A stretch of DNA of 64,000 nucleotides from Alphaproteobacteria bacterium (lineage in GTDB: Bacteria; Myxococcota_A; UBA796; CAJQPC01): contig JACKEV010000015.1 in NCBI GenBank assembly GCA_020632795.1, positions 186,001 through 250,000 on the forward strand, given 5' to 3'. Of the stretch, positions 44,179 through 52,946 are shown piece after piece. The position numbers and the translations under genes are program-made. How positions within the stretch are numbered: the stretch's first letter is position 1; each line of letters starts with the position of its first letter. Under the pieces are notes generated by a model. That model did not search any database. It worked only from the letters and a program-made list of their open reading frames with translations, and had not been told where the DNA came from.

Positions 44179-45411
44179 ATGAAGATCCACCACGCCGCCG
44201 CCGGCATCACCGCAGATCTCACCGACCCGGAGACCTGGGCGTCGCCCTACGCCATGTTCGCCGCGCTGCATCAGGCCGATGGCCTGGCCACCATCCAGTA
44301 CCCGGTGATCGGCAAGTGCTGGCTGCTGACGGGCTACGACGACGTCGTCCAGTCGCTCCGGGACACCAACCTGTTCAAGAACGACCCCCGGAACGCCGGC
44401 GCGAAGGACCCCCAGGACCGCTGGTGGACCCCCAAGCTGATGCGCGCGTTCAACCGCACGATGATCGGCGCCGACGACCTCGACCACAAGCGGCTGCGGG
44501 GGCTGGCCAACAAGGCCTTCACCCCCTCCCGCGTCCGCCAGCTCCACGAGCAGATCGCGGCGATCACCCACCAGCTCCTCGACGAGATCCCCCTGGGCGA
44601 GCCGGTCGACCTCATCGAGAAGCTGGCGCTGCCGCTCCCCTTGCGGGTCATCGCTGAGCTGCTCGGCGTCGAGGAGGACGAGCGCAGCGCCTTCCACAGC
44701 ACGCTGCAGGGCACCCTGGCCCTGTCGTCCCCGCTCACGATGCTGACGCGCATCCCCAGGTTCTTCCGGCTGCATCGCTTCTTTGAGGGCTTGCTGGAGC
44801 GCAAGCGGGCCGAGCCCCAGGACGACCTGATCAGCGCCCTGGTCGCTGCGGAGGAGGAGGGCGACAAGCTCACCGCCGAGGAGCTGATGGGCACGGTGTT
44901 CCTGCTGCTGTTCGCCGGGCACGAGACCACCGTGAACCTCATCGGCAACGGCACGCTGGCGCTGCTGGAGCACCCCGAGCAGTGGGCGCGCCTCCAGGCC
45001 GACCACAGCCTGGTTCAGCCCGCCATCGAGGAGATGCTGCGGTTCTACAGCCCGGCCATCCAGACCGCCCCGCGCTACATCGCCGAGGACTGCACGCTGC
45101 GCGGCACCGAGGTGAAGCGGGGCGACCGGGTCATCCCGCTGGTGAGCGCCGCCAACCGCGACCCCCAGGCCTTCGACGACCCCGACGCCTTCGACATCGG
45201 GCGCTCCCCGAACAAGCACCTCGCTTTCGGCGGCGGGCCCCACTTCTGCATCGGCGCCCACCTCTCCCGGCTGGAGGGGCGCATCGCCTTCCAGGCGGTG
45301 CTGGACCACTTCGACACGATGGCGCTGGCCGTGGACCGCAGCGCGGTCAAGTGGCGCGAGAACACGCCGGGGCTGCGCGGGCTGCAGACGCTTCCGGTCG
45401 TGTTCCACTGA
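44179..45411 (+). CDS. Cytochrome P450
   Basis: ATG 44179 with AGGAGG close upstream gives 410 aa, a normal length for soluble bacterial P450s. I-helix AGHETT (about 246-251), ExxR (EMLR) and the haem loop FGGGPHFCIGAHLSRLE (Cys about 357) are intact. It needs a ferredoxin/reductase partner, none of which is adjacent. The TetR operator upstream suggests induction by a substrate-like compound. It may serve xenobiotic or secondary-metabolite oxidation. Confidence 0.94.
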   Translation: MKIHHAAAGITADLTDPETWASPYAMFAALHQADGLATIQYPVIGKCWLLTGYDDVVQSLRDTNLFKNDPRNAGAKDPQDRWWTPKLMRAFNRTMIGADDLDHKRLRGLANKAFTPSRVRQLHEQIAAITHQLLDEIPLGEPVDLIEKLALPLPLRVIAELLGVEEDERSAFHSTLQGTLALSSPLTMLTRIPRFFRLHRFFEGLLERKRAEPQDDLISALVAAEEEGDKLTAEELMGTVFLLLFAGHETTVNLIGNGTLALLEHPEQWARLQADHSLVQPAIEEMLRFYSPAIQTAPRYIAEDCTLRGTEVKRGDRVIPLVSAANRDPQAFDDPDAFDIGRSPNKHLAFGGGPHFCIGAHLSRLEGRIAFQAVLDHFDTMALAVDRSAVKWRENTPGLRGLQTLPVVFH

Positions 45412-45415
45412 CCGC

Positions 45416-46420
45416 TCAGGCCGGCACCCGCGGCGGCCCCGTCGCGGCCTCCAACAGCTCCGGCCCGAACAGCGCCGTGACCATCTCGGCCTCAGGGCTG
45501 TCCACGTCGCTGGAGACCGCGTTCACGATGGCCGCGATGATCAGCGTCAAGAGCCCGATGATCAGGCACAGCGGCCCGATGACGAAGCAGCCCAACGCCG
45601 TGATGGGGATGAACACGTCCACCCCCAGCACCCCGACCATCAGGGCCAGGGTGCCCAGGGAGAGGGCCTCGACGCCGACGCCCACCAGGGCCAGGATGCC
45701 GCCGAAGCGCATCGCCGGGGTCCAGCCGCCGCCGCGGGAGGGCGACGCGCTCGGGGGTGCGTCGTCCGGGACCCCGTCGCCATCGCGATCCTCGGACTGC
45801 GTGTAGGCCGCGATGAGGCCCGGCCGGTCCAGGCCGAACGACGCCGCCGCCTCATCGAAGTCCCGGCCCAGCCCGCCGATCAGCTCGCCCAGCTCCACCT
45901 TGCGCAGGGTGGCCGCGAGGTTGCCCAGCGCCCCCCGCAGCGCCCGGCGCCGCTCAGGGCTGCCCTCCTTGCGGATGAGCACCTTGTCCAGCAGCGCGTG
46001 GACCCGGGCGGGCCGCCGCAGCGCCTTGCCCAGGGCCCGACGCAGCCGCCGGGGCATGCGCTCCACCCGGTCCAGCACGAGGGCGACCTGACCGGGGAGG
46101 TCCCCCAGAGCGCGGGCCATCAGGGGCTCGAAGCCGGGGTGGGCCTTCTCGGCGTCGCTGCGGGAGCGCCAGGCCAGGATGAGGCTCAAGGTGGCCAGGG
46201 CCTCGCCGCCGAAGGTCTCGGGGATGCCGGCCCCCCGCAGGGCCCGGCGGATCGGCTCGGCGGGCAGGCGGGTGCGCATGCGGGCCAGGTCCGTGTCCAG
46301 GCGGTCCAGCCAGGCCTCGAGGGGTTCGTCCGATCGCCACGAAGGGCCCGCGAAGGCCGGCTCCGCGGTCAGGGTCGCCATCAGCGCCGCCGCGCCGGTC
46401 AGGAAGTCACGTCGTTCCAC
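45416..46420 (-). CDS. Signal-peptide membrane protein, paralogue A
   Basis: The 334-aa protein begins MERRDFLTGAAALMATL with a twin-Arg-like signal (RRDFLTG). The next 190 residues are Arg-rich and helical (PRRLRRALGKALRRPARVHALL). A short acidic DRDGDGVPDD motif resembles a Ca-binding loop. The C-terminal third has two to three hydrophobic segments (ILALVGVGVEALSLGTLALMVGV, and IGPLCLIIGLLTLIIAAIV split over the rest). It is clearly related to the gene at 47023-47982 throughout. Function unknown. Confidence 0.75.
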   Translation of the reverse strand: MERRDFLTGAAALMATLTAEPAFAGPSWRSDEPLEAWLDRLDTDLARMRTRLPAEPIRRALRGAGIPETFGGEALATLSLILAWRSRSDAEKAHPGFEPLMARALGDLPGQVALVLDRVERMPRRLRRALGKALRRPARVHALLDKVLIRKEGSPERRRALRGALGNLAATLRKVELGELIGGLGRDFDEAAASFGLDRPGLIAAYTQSEDRDGDGVPDDAPPSASPSRGGGWTPAMRFGGILALVGVGVEALSLGTLALMVGVLGVDVFIPITALGCFVIGPLCLIIGLLTLIIAAIVNAVSSDVDSPEAEMVTALFGPELLEAATGPPRVPA

Positions 46421-46522
46421 CGTCGCTCCTTGGAAGCTGCCCTGGATTCTACCAAGGTCCGACGCGACCCCTCCTGCGCCGGATCATCTCCCGGCGCGCT
46501 GGCCCCGTGATAGCGTCCTCCG

Positions 46523-47083
46523 ATGAGCCCGAAGCCTGCGATCGACGACCCGGCGGCGCGCTTCCGGGCCCTCGCCGACTTCATCGGCCTCACCGAGCAG
46601 GACCTCAAGCTCATCCGGCTGGCGCGGCGCTTCATCGGGCCGATGCTGCCCGCGCTCACCGAGGACATCGCCGCGAAGCTGCTGGGCGATCCCGACACCC
46701 GCCGACACTTCGAGCACGACGGCCCCGCCCACCCCGAGCGGGTGGGCCGGCACCTGCGCCGCTACGTCGAGGGGCTGCTCTCCCTGGCCATCACCGAGGA
46801 GCTGCCGGCCTGGCTGGCCGCCGTCGGCCCCGCCCACGGCCCCCACCGGGGCGACCCCCGGGTGCAGGTGCCCCAGGATCAGCTCGACGCCATGCTCGGC
46901 TACATCGCCGACCGCATCACCGCCGCCATTGGCGAGGCCGAGCTGCCCTTCGAGCGGCGCCTCGCCGCCATCCGCGCCTTCAACAAGCTCTTGTGGGTGC
47001 AGAACGCCATGATGCGGGGCGCTCAGCCGGGCGCGGCCAGCGCCGCGACCTCCTCGGGTCCCAGCAGGGCCGACAAGGCCTGA
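46523..47083 (+). CDS. Protoglobin-like haem protein
   Basis: ATG 46523 gives 186 aa. The sequence fits the protoglobin/globin-sensor fold: FIGLTEQDLKLIRLARRFIGP (A-B helices), YVEGLLSLAITEE, then AAVGPAHGPHRGDPRVQVP with the likely proximal His, and a closing FNKLLWVQNAMM helix. Such proteins bind O2, NO or CO. It has no fused output domain. The 3' end overlaps the convergent gene at 47023-47982 by 61 bp. It is flanked by two paralogous signal-peptide proteins. Confidence 0.75.
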   Translation: MSPKPAIDDPAARFRALADFIGLTEQDLKLIRLARRFIGPMLPALTEDIAAKLLGDPDTRRHFEHDGPAHPERVGRHLRRYVEGLLSLAITEELPAWLAAVGPAHGPHRGDPRVQVPQDQLDAMLGYIADRITAAIGEAELPFERRLAAIRAFNKLLWVQNAMMRGAQPGAASAATSSGPSRADKA

Positions 47084-47982
47084 GACTCCTCGTCGTCCCG
47101 GGTCTTCGCCATCCAGACGACCACCGCGATGACGCCGATGATGAGCCCCAACAGCAGCAGCAGCGGGCCCACGTAGAGGCAGCCGACGGCGGCGATGGTC
47201 CCGAGGATCCCGCTGACCTCCCCCACGAGGAAGAAGGTGAGCAGGGAGCCCAGCTCCACCGCGAGCCCCAGGGACGCCAGCCGCGCGGCGACCTTCATCG
47301 CGGGCGTCGGGAACCCCTCCGCCTGCTCCTCTTCGTCTTCCGCGCTCGCCGCCGGTGCGTCACCGGACGCGCGGATCCTCGCCCGGTCGAAGCCCTCTGC
47401 GGCCACGACCGCGTCGAAGTCCGCCCCCAGCGCCGCCACCAGCTCGGGCAGGGTGCGCCGCCGCAGCGTCGCCGCGAGGTCCCCCAGCGCTCGCCGCAGA
47501 GCCTGACGCCGCCGAGGGCTCGCGCTCTGCCCGCGTCGGATGAACACGCGCTCCAACAGGGCCAGCAGCCGGCTGGGGCGCCGCAGCAGCCGGCCCAGCC
47601 GCCGCAGGCGCTCCCGAGGCAGCCGCTCCAGCCACTCCAGCACCTGCAGGCTGCGGGCCGGGAGATCCCGCAGCCCCCGAAGCATCAGCCGGGTGAAGGC
47701 GGGGTGGCGCTGCTCTTCGACGGGGCAGCGCTGCCAGGCCGCCAGCAGGGAGAGCGTGGCCAGGGCCTCGCCAGGCAGGGCCTCCGGCAGGCCCACCACC
47801 ACGAAGCCCTCCCTCAGCGATGCGATGGGCCGCCGCGCCCGCATGCGGCCGAGGTCCGAGGAGAGCCGCTCCAGCCAGGCCTCGAAGGGCTCCCCCGGGC
47901 GGCGCGGGCGGGCCTCGGCCTCCCCGGGGGTGAACGCAAGGGCGAGGGCAGCGGCGCCGGTCAGGAACGCACGTCGGTCCAT
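47023..47982 (-). CDS. Signal-peptide membrane protein, paralogue B
   Basis: The 319-aa protein starts MDRRAFLTGAAALALAF with a Tat-like RRAFLTG signal. The layout matches the gene at 45416-46420: Arg-rich helical body (RERLRRLGRLLRRPSRLLALLE), a conserved RRRQALRRALGDLAATLRR block, an acidic linker (ASAEDEEEQAEGFPTPAMK), and hydrophobic C-terminal segments (GPLLLLLGLIIGVIAVVV). It overlaps the convergent protoglobin gene. Function unknown. Confidence 0.74.
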   Translation of the reverse strand: MDRRAFLTGAAALALAFTPGEAEARPRRPGEPFEAWLERLSSDLGRMRARRPIASLREGFVVVGLPEALPGEALATLSLLAAWQRCPVEEQRHPAFTRLMLRGLRDLPARSLQVLEWLERLPRERLRRLGRLLRRPSRLLALLERVFIRRGQSASPRRRQALRRALGDLAATLRRRTLPELVAALGADFDAVVAAEGFDRARIRASGDAPAASAEDEEEQAEGFPTPAMKVAARLASLGLAVELGSLLTFFLVGEVSGILGTIAAVGCLYVGPLLLLLGLIIGVIAVVVWMAKTRDDEESQALSALLGPEEVAALAAPG

Positions 47983-48033
47983 GTCTCGATCCTGGCACGC
48001 GGGGCTCCCTCGCGCTCTGCGCCGGATCAGGGC

Positions 48034-49584
48034 TCAGGGCGCGAACTCCTTGTACAGCCGCAGCTCCTGGAAGAGCCCTCGGATCCAGCCCTCGGCCGGG
48101 GGGCGCGCCCAGCCGTCCCGCAGCGCTCGGGCCAGGCGCTGGCGGACCCCGACGTAGAGCCGCTTCCGCAGCCCCTCGACCGACGCCGGGCTGCGGTCCC
48201 GCAGGGCCCGCTGGGCGCCCCAGTCGAACAGCCCCTCGTCCCAGCCGTCCGCGTTGCCCTCGAACAGCCGCCCCTCCGCCCGCAGCCGCGCGGAGAGCTG
48301 CGCGAACAGCCCGCCGACCTCCGCGTTGGTCGCCTCGGCCACCGGGGCGTGGGCCAGGGTGGCGTCGAGCCAGGCCGGGTCGAGGTGGGCGTCCTGCAGG
48401 TACGGCGTGAGGTTGTTGAAGTAGTTGAACACGTCGTAGACGTAGCGCAGCCGCCACACGTCGAAGCTGCCCAGGTTGTCGTACTGGCCCACGTACAGGC
48501 CCATGTTCAGCCGCCAGATGTGCCGGTGGAAGGCGTCGACCCGCTCGACCTGGGGCGCCAGGTCCTCCCCGGCCAGGTCCCGCCGGATGAGGTCGGTGAG
48601 CAGGTCGTTCTGCCACGCGATGAGGTCGGTCCCCGGGCTGAACAGGGGGTCGGTGAACGCCGCCGCCTCCCCCACCAGCGCCCAGCGCTCGGCGCTCACG
48701 TAGCGGGTGGTGGAGTACGCGAGGTCCTTCGCGGTGCCCAGGTCCACCGGCCGGGCGTCGCGCAACAGGCTCCGGAGCGCCGCGCCTTCCCGCAGGACAG
48801 CCATCAGCCCCTCCCGGCTGGCCATCTCCTTGCGCCAGCCCGAGGCGAGCCCCACCTGGCCCACGCTGGTCCGCCCCTCCCGGAGCGGGATGACCCAGAT
48901 CCACCCCCGGTCCAGCATGAAGTGGCTGGTGGCCAGGCCCCGGCTGCTGTGGTGGCAGCGGGCCCGCCAGGGCTCGGGGCCCTCGGCGTCCAGGTCGGCG
49001 AAGCCCTCCACCCGGCACCAGGCCGCGCGGGTCACGTGCCGAGGCTCCGGCTGGTGCAGCCCGAGCTGGCGCCCCAGCAGGCGGCGGCGGCCGGTGGCGT
49101 CCACCACCCAGCGGGCGCGCAGGGTCTCGGTGGCGCCCTCGCGGGTCACGGTGACGGCGTGGGGGCGCCCCCGCTCGACCCCCCGCGCGCGCCAGCCCCT
49201 CAGGATCCGCACCCCATCGGCCTCGTTGCAGGCGAGGAGCTGATCATCCAGGCGGGCCCGGTCCACCTGGAAGCTGGGGTGGAAGGAGAACGCCGACTGG
49301 CCGATCTCGGAGAGCCGGCCCATGGGCAGGTCGCGGGCCTCGCGGTCGAAGAAGAAGCGCAGGCCGTTCTTGGGGAGGTGCTCCCGGTAGAGCAGGTGGG
49401 AGAGGCCCAGCCGCCGGTTCAGGTAGTTGGCCCCCAGCTCGACCATCGACTCCCCGACCCTGGGCGCCCCCGCGTCGGGCTCGACCAGGGCCACGGAGGC
49501 CTCGGGCAGGCTGCGCCGGAGCTGACGGGCCAGCAGCCCCCCGGACAGGCCGCCGCCCAGGATGAGGACGTCCAACGCCGTCAT
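48034..49584 (-). CDS. Flavin-dependent halogenase-family oxidoreductase
   Basis: The 516-aa protein has the FAD dinucleotide motif GGGLSGG (10-16), GESMVELG, then K72 in PKNGLRFFF at the place of the halogenase catalytic Lys. It has the halogenase signature WxWxIP (WIWVIP, 228-233) and VGEAAAFTDPLFSPGTD. These enzymes make HOCl/HOBr from FADH2 and O2 to halogenate aromatic or carrier-bound substrates. ATG 49584 overlaps the ACP stop (ATGA), suggesting a carrier-bound substrate. A flavin reductase is not adjacent. A non-halogenating monooxygenase of the same family remains possible. Confidence 0.83.
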   Translation of the reverse strand: MTALDVLILGGGLSGGLLARQLRRSLPEASVALVEPDAGAPRVGESMVELGANYLNRRLGLSHLLYREHLPKNGLRFFFDREARDLPMGRLSEIGQSAFSFHPSFQVDRARLDDQLLACNEADGVRILRGWRARGVERGRPHAVTVTREGATETLRARWVVDATGRRRLLGRQLGLHQPEPRHVTRAAWCRVEGFADLDAEGPEPWRARCHHSSRGLATSHFMLDRGWIWVIPLREGRTSVGQVGLASGWRKEMASREGLMAVLREGAALRSLLRDARPVDLGTAKDLAYSTTRYVSAERWALVGEAAAFTDPLFSPGTDLIAWQNDLLTDLIRRDLAGEDLAPQVERVDAFHRHIWRLNMGLYVGQYDNLGSFDVWRLRYVYDVFNYFNNLTPYLQDAHLDPAWLDATLAHAPVAEATNAEVGGLFAQLSARLRAEGRLFEGNADGWDEGLFDWGAQRALRDRSPASVEGLRKRLYVGVRQRLARALRDGWARPPAEGWIRGLFQELRLYKEFAP

Positions 49585-49847
49585 CCACGCCCCTGGTCGC
49601 GCACGAAGTCCGCCAGGGTCCGCACGGAGGTGAACACCGCCCGGTGGGCCTCGTCGTCGGGGATCTCCACCCCGAAGCGCTCCTCCAGCTCGTAGGCGAT
49701 CTCCAGGGCGTCCACCGAGTCGAGGCCCATGCCCGCGTCGCCGAACAGCGGCGCGTCGTCGGCGATGTCGTCCGCGTCGGTCGTACGGAGCGCCAGCGCC
49801 TCGACGATGGCGACCTTGATCTGCTGCTCCAGGGTCTCGATCTTCAT
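49581..49847 (-). CDS. Acyl carrier protein
   Basis: ATG 49847 overlaps the upstream KS-like stop (ATGA) and gives 88 aa. GLDSVDALEI contains the phosphopantetheine Ser44. Acidic, helical, with FGVEIPDDEAHRAVFTSVRTLADFV following the usual ACP pattern. It sits between the KS-like and halogenase genes, each joined by a 4-bp overlap. Confidence 0.92.
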   Translation of the reverse strand: MKIETLEQQIKVAIVEALALRTTDADDIADDAPLFGDAGMGLDSVDALEIAYELEERFGVEIPDDEAHRAVFTSVRTLADFVRDQGRG

Positions 49848-50671
49848 CCTCGCTCCACCTCGGCGACCAGCCACGCGCCGCCCGAGCGCTCCACGAGGCG
49901 CCCGCCGCCGCCCGCGGCCAGCGCGGCCAGGGTGAGGATACCCGCGACCGGCCCCTCCCCGAACACCCCTCGCGCCGGGGAGGCCCCTGGGGGATCCGGC
50001 AGCGCCTCCTCGGGGAGCGGGCTCATGACGCTCATCAGGGGGCGGCCGTCGGGCGCGGGGGGCCGCGGGGCGCAGGAGACCCGGATCCGGGGACCGTCCC
50101 CGTCGGTGGAGAGCAGCAGGGCGGCCACGCCCGCGCCAGCCGGCCCCCGCCCCAGCGCCGCGAGGGCGGCCTCCAGGGCTGCTGGGGCGTCGTCCCCGCC
50201 CACCCACAGCGCCTGGCCGTAGCGTCCGGCCAGCGACAGGGCGCGCAGCAGCCCCGCCGTCGCCGTGCACCAGCCCGCGCTGACCGTCTCCGAGGGCCCG
50301 CTCAGCCCCAGGGTGATGGACAGCCAGGCGGCCGGTACGTTGTGCACCGAGCCCCTGAAGAGCAGGGGCCGCCGCCGCCCCCGGGTGAGCAGCGGCTCCA
50401 GGAAGCCCAGGGTGGCGGGCAGCTCCCCCAGGCCGGTGGCCCAGACCACGGGCAGCGGCTCGGGGACCGCCCGCCGGTCCAGCAGGGCGCGGACCTGGAC
50501 CACCGCCAGCCGCGCCAGCGCGGACATGCGCCGCCACGCCTGGGGGTCGAGGTCCGCGGGACGCTCGACGTCGGGCAGCGCACCAGGGACCGCCCCGGAT
50601 GGCAGGGCCTCCAGCCATCGGGCCGGGTCGTGGCCCAGCGCGCAGGCGCCCGTCACGGCCTGGACCCGCAC
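49844..50671 (-). CDS. Ketoacyl-synthase-like (chain-length-factor type) protein
   Basis: GTG 50671 lies 2 bp after the KS stop and gives 275 aa. It resembles the short KS-like family Ketoacyl-synt_2 found as partner of KS in aryl polyene and related clusters: VTGACALGHDPARWL at the start and SVHNVPAAWLSITLGLSGP in the middle. It lacks the C-terminal His motifs of a full KS, so it would act as a heterodimer partner rather than a condensing enzyme. A Cys (GWCTATAG) is near the usual KS nucleophile position. Confidence 0.8.
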   Translation of the reverse strand: MRVQAVTGACALGHDPARWLEALPSGAVPGALPDVERPADLDPQAWRRMSALARLAVVQVRALLDRRAVPEPLPVVWATGLGELPATLGFLEPLLTRGRRRPLLFRGSVHNVPAAWLSITLGLSGPSETVSAGWCTATAGLLRALSLAGRYGQALWVGGDDAPAALEAALAALGRGPAGAGVAALLLSTDGDGPRIRVSCAPRPPAPDGRPLMSVMSPLPEEALPDPPGASPARGVFGEGPVAGILTLAALAAGGGGRLVERSGGAWLVAEVERG

Positions 50672-50673
50672 GC

Positions 50674-51792
50674 TCAGACCCTCCCCAGCAGGATGGCCGC
50701 GCAGCCCCCGCCGAAGGCGGCGCTCGCGGTCAGGCAGCGGTCGACATCGATGAGCAGGGGCTTTCGGACGAGGGAGAGGTCCACGTCGGGCTCCTCCAGG
50801 CCGACCACCGGGGGCACCCGACCGGTCTCCAGGATCCGCACCGCGACCACCGCGTCCACCGCCGCCGCCGCGCCCAGGGTGTGGCCCAGGGCCCCCTTGA
50901 GCGCAGTGACGTGGGCGCCGGGGGCCTCGGCCGCGAGGGCCCGGGCCTCGGCGGCGTCGTTCTTCACCGTGCCGGTGGCGTGGGCGATGACCACGGGCGG
51001 GGGCGCGTCGAGCACCTGGCGGATGGCGCGGCGCAGGCCCCTCCCCTGCGGGTCGGGCGCGGCGAGGTCCAGGCCGTCCGCCGCCCCGCCGACCCCCAGC
51101 ACCTCCGCGCGAACCCGCGCGCCCCGCGCCCGCGCGTCGTCCAGCCGCTCGACCAGCAGCGCGGCGGCGGCGTCCCCCAGGGCCAGCCCGTCGCGGCGGC
51201 GGTCGAAGGGTCGGCAGGCCCCCGGCGCCCGCAAGCCCAGGGCGCCGAAGCCCTCCCAGGTCATCTGGCAGACCACGTCCACGCCGATGGCCAGGGCGGC
51301 GCGCGCGGTCCCCTCCTCCACCAGCCCCACCGCCTGGGCCAGCGCGGTGGCCCCCGAGGTGCAGGCCGTGGAGACCCCGATGGCCGGCGCGCGGCTGCCG
51401 ATGGCCCGGCGCGCGGCCTCCGCCGGCCGGTGGACGAGCTGGGGCCAGAGCAGGTCGGGGCCAGCGTCCGCGCCCTGGAAGTAGCGACCCCAGGCGGGCT
51501 CGGCCCGGGCGAGGTCCGATGCGCTGCTCCCGCAGACCACCCAGATGTCCTCGCGATCGGAGCGCTCCGCGACCGCCCGGAGGGCAGCCATTGCCGCGAT
51601 CGCCGTGGCGGCCGGGCGGCCGGGCAGGCAGGCGGCCCGCCCCTCCCCCGGGTAGGGCCCCGGCCCCAGCGCCGAGCGCCCGGCGCACAGGGCCTCGTGC
51701 AACGCAGCCGGGTCCTCGGCGAGCGGGCAGACCACACCCAGCCCGGTGATGACGACCCGGGGAGCGGCGCGGCCCCGGCGACGAGGAGGCAT
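50674..51792 (-). CDS. Beta-ketoacyl synthase (FabF-like)
   Basis: The 372-aa protein has the full KS triad: Cys144 in STACTSGA, His271 in HATGTVKND and His304 in GHTLGAA, plus Lys299. PFDRRRDGLALGDAAA matches the conserved KS loop. It is first gene of the operon KS - KS-like - ACP - halogenase, all within a few bp or overlapping. No adenylation, ketoreductase or dehydratase gene is in the operon; an SDR lies 2 kb away. Confidence 0.92.
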   Translation of the reverse strand: MPPRRRGRAAPRVVITGLGVVCPLAEDPAALHEALCAGRSALGPGPYPGEGRAACLPGRPAATAIAAMAALRAVAERSDREDIWVVCGSSASDLARAEPAWGRYFQGADAGPDLLWPQLVHRPAEAARRAIGSRAPAIGVSTACTSGATALAQAVGLVEEGTARAALAIGVDVVCQMTWEGFGALGLRAPGACRPFDRRRDGLALGDAAAALLVERLDDARARGARVRAEVLGVGGAADGLDLAAPDPQGRGLRRAIRQVLDAPPPVVIAHATGTVKNDAAEARALAAEAPGAHVTALKGALGHTLGAAAAVDAVVAVRILETGRVPPVVGLEEPDVDLSLVRKPLLIDVDRCLTASAAFGGGCAAILLGRV

Positions 51793-51859
51793 CGAGGGCC
51801 TCTATCCCGCCCACCGGGCCGCCGCCGCGCGCCGGTGAGCCACCGGTTAAGAGCCGGTG

Positions 51860-52879
51860 ATGTCCCGCCCGACCGGCCTCCGCACCGTCCCCCAGCTCAT
51901 CGACGCCGGGCTCGCCGACGAGGCCGACCGCGACGCGCTCACCGAGGTCGCCCGCCGGCTGCCCGTGGGGGTCTCCCCCGCGATGGCCGCGGTCCTGACG
52001 CCCGGCGACCCCGTCGCCCGTCAGCTCCTGCCCACCCCCGCCGAGCTGGACGTCGCCCCGGACGAGCACCCCGACCCCATCGGCGACGCCCGCCACAGCC
52101 CCCTGCCCGGTCTGGTCCACCGCTACCCCGACCGGGTGCTGCTCACCCCCACCCTGCTGTGCGCGGTGTACTGCCGGTTCTGCTTCCGCCGGGACGTGGT
52201 GGGCGACGGGGTGCTCACCGACGCCGAGCTGGCCGCCGCGCTGGACTACATCCGCGCCCACCCCCAGATCTGGGAGGTCATCCTCACCGGCGGGGACCCC
52301 CTGGTGCTCGCCCCTCGCCGCCTGGGGGAGATCATCGCCGCCCTGGACGCCATCCCCCACGTCCGGGTCCTCCGCGTCCACACCCGGGTGCCCCTGGTCG
52401 CCCCGGAGCGGGTCAACGACGACCTGCTGGAGGCGCTGCGCGTGCCCACGCCCGTGTACGTGGCCCTGCACAGCAACCACGCGCGGGAGTTCACCCCGGC
52501 CGGCCGGGCGGCCTGCGCGCGGCTGGTGGACCACGGGCTCCCCATGCTCAGCCAGACGGTGCTGCTGCGGGGGGTCAACGACTCGGTCGAGGCGCTGGAG
52601 GCGCTGATGCGGACCTTCGTGGAGAACCGGATCCGCCCCTACTACCTGCACCTGCTCGATCGGGCCGAGGGCACGCGCCACTTCAGGGTGCCCCTGGACG
52701 AGGGCCAGCGCCTGGTCCGGACGCTGCGGGGGCGGGTCTCGGGGCTGGCCCAGCCGGTCTTCGTGCTGGACATCCCCGGGGGCCACGGCAAGGTACCGAT
52801 CGGACCGGGCTACCTGCACGAGGGCGGGGAGGTCGAGGACCCCTGGGGGCGGCGGCATCGGCTGGGCGAGGGGCGGTGA
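51860..52879 (+). CDS. KamA-family radical SAM aminomutase (lysine 2,3-aminomutase-like)
   Basis: ATG 51860 gives 339 aa. It has the SAM cluster CAVYCRFCFRR (Cx3Cx2C), ILTGGDPLVL, RVLRVHTRVPL and the PLP-site region LDIPGGHGKVP with its Lys. The length is near EpmB and short of KamA. EpmB makes beta-lysine for EF-P; KamA makes free beta-lysine. No EF-P or EpmA gene is nearby, so the role is open. It diverges from the KS operon across 67 bp; CACCGG/CCGGTG inverted repeats (51841-51846, 51854-51859) touch the start codon. Confidence 0.88.
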   Translation: MSRPTGLRTVPQLIDAGLADEADRDALTEVARRLPVGVSPAMAAVLTPGDPVARQLLPTPAELDVAPDEHPDPIGDARHSPLPGLVHRYPDRVLLTPTLLCAVYCRFCFRRDVVGDGVLTDAELAAALDYIRAHPQIWEVILTGGDPLVLAPRRLGEIIAALDAIPHVRVLRVHTRVPLVAPERVNDDLLEALRVPTPVYVALHSNHAREFTPAGRAACARLVDHGLPMLSQTVLLRGVNDSVEALEALMRTFVENRIRPYYLHLLDRAEGTRHFRVPLDEGQRLVRTLRGRVSGLAQPVFVLDIPGGHGKVPIGPGYLHEGGEVEDPWGRRHRLGEGR

Positions 52880-52946
52880 CAGCGGCGGCGGCGACGTGCC
52901 ACGCTGCCGTCAGCGCCGCCGCTCCGTCGCGCGCCTGGAGTCCCCG

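Noticed and set aside
46507..49695. Open frame of over 1000 codons on the + strand
   Set aside because: It shadows the protoglobin, paralogue B and halogenase genes; no motif and strongly biased composition.
51841..51859. Short inverted repeat at the KamA-like start as a riboswitch
   Set aside because: The stem has only 6 bp with a 7-nt loop and no conserved aptamer elements.
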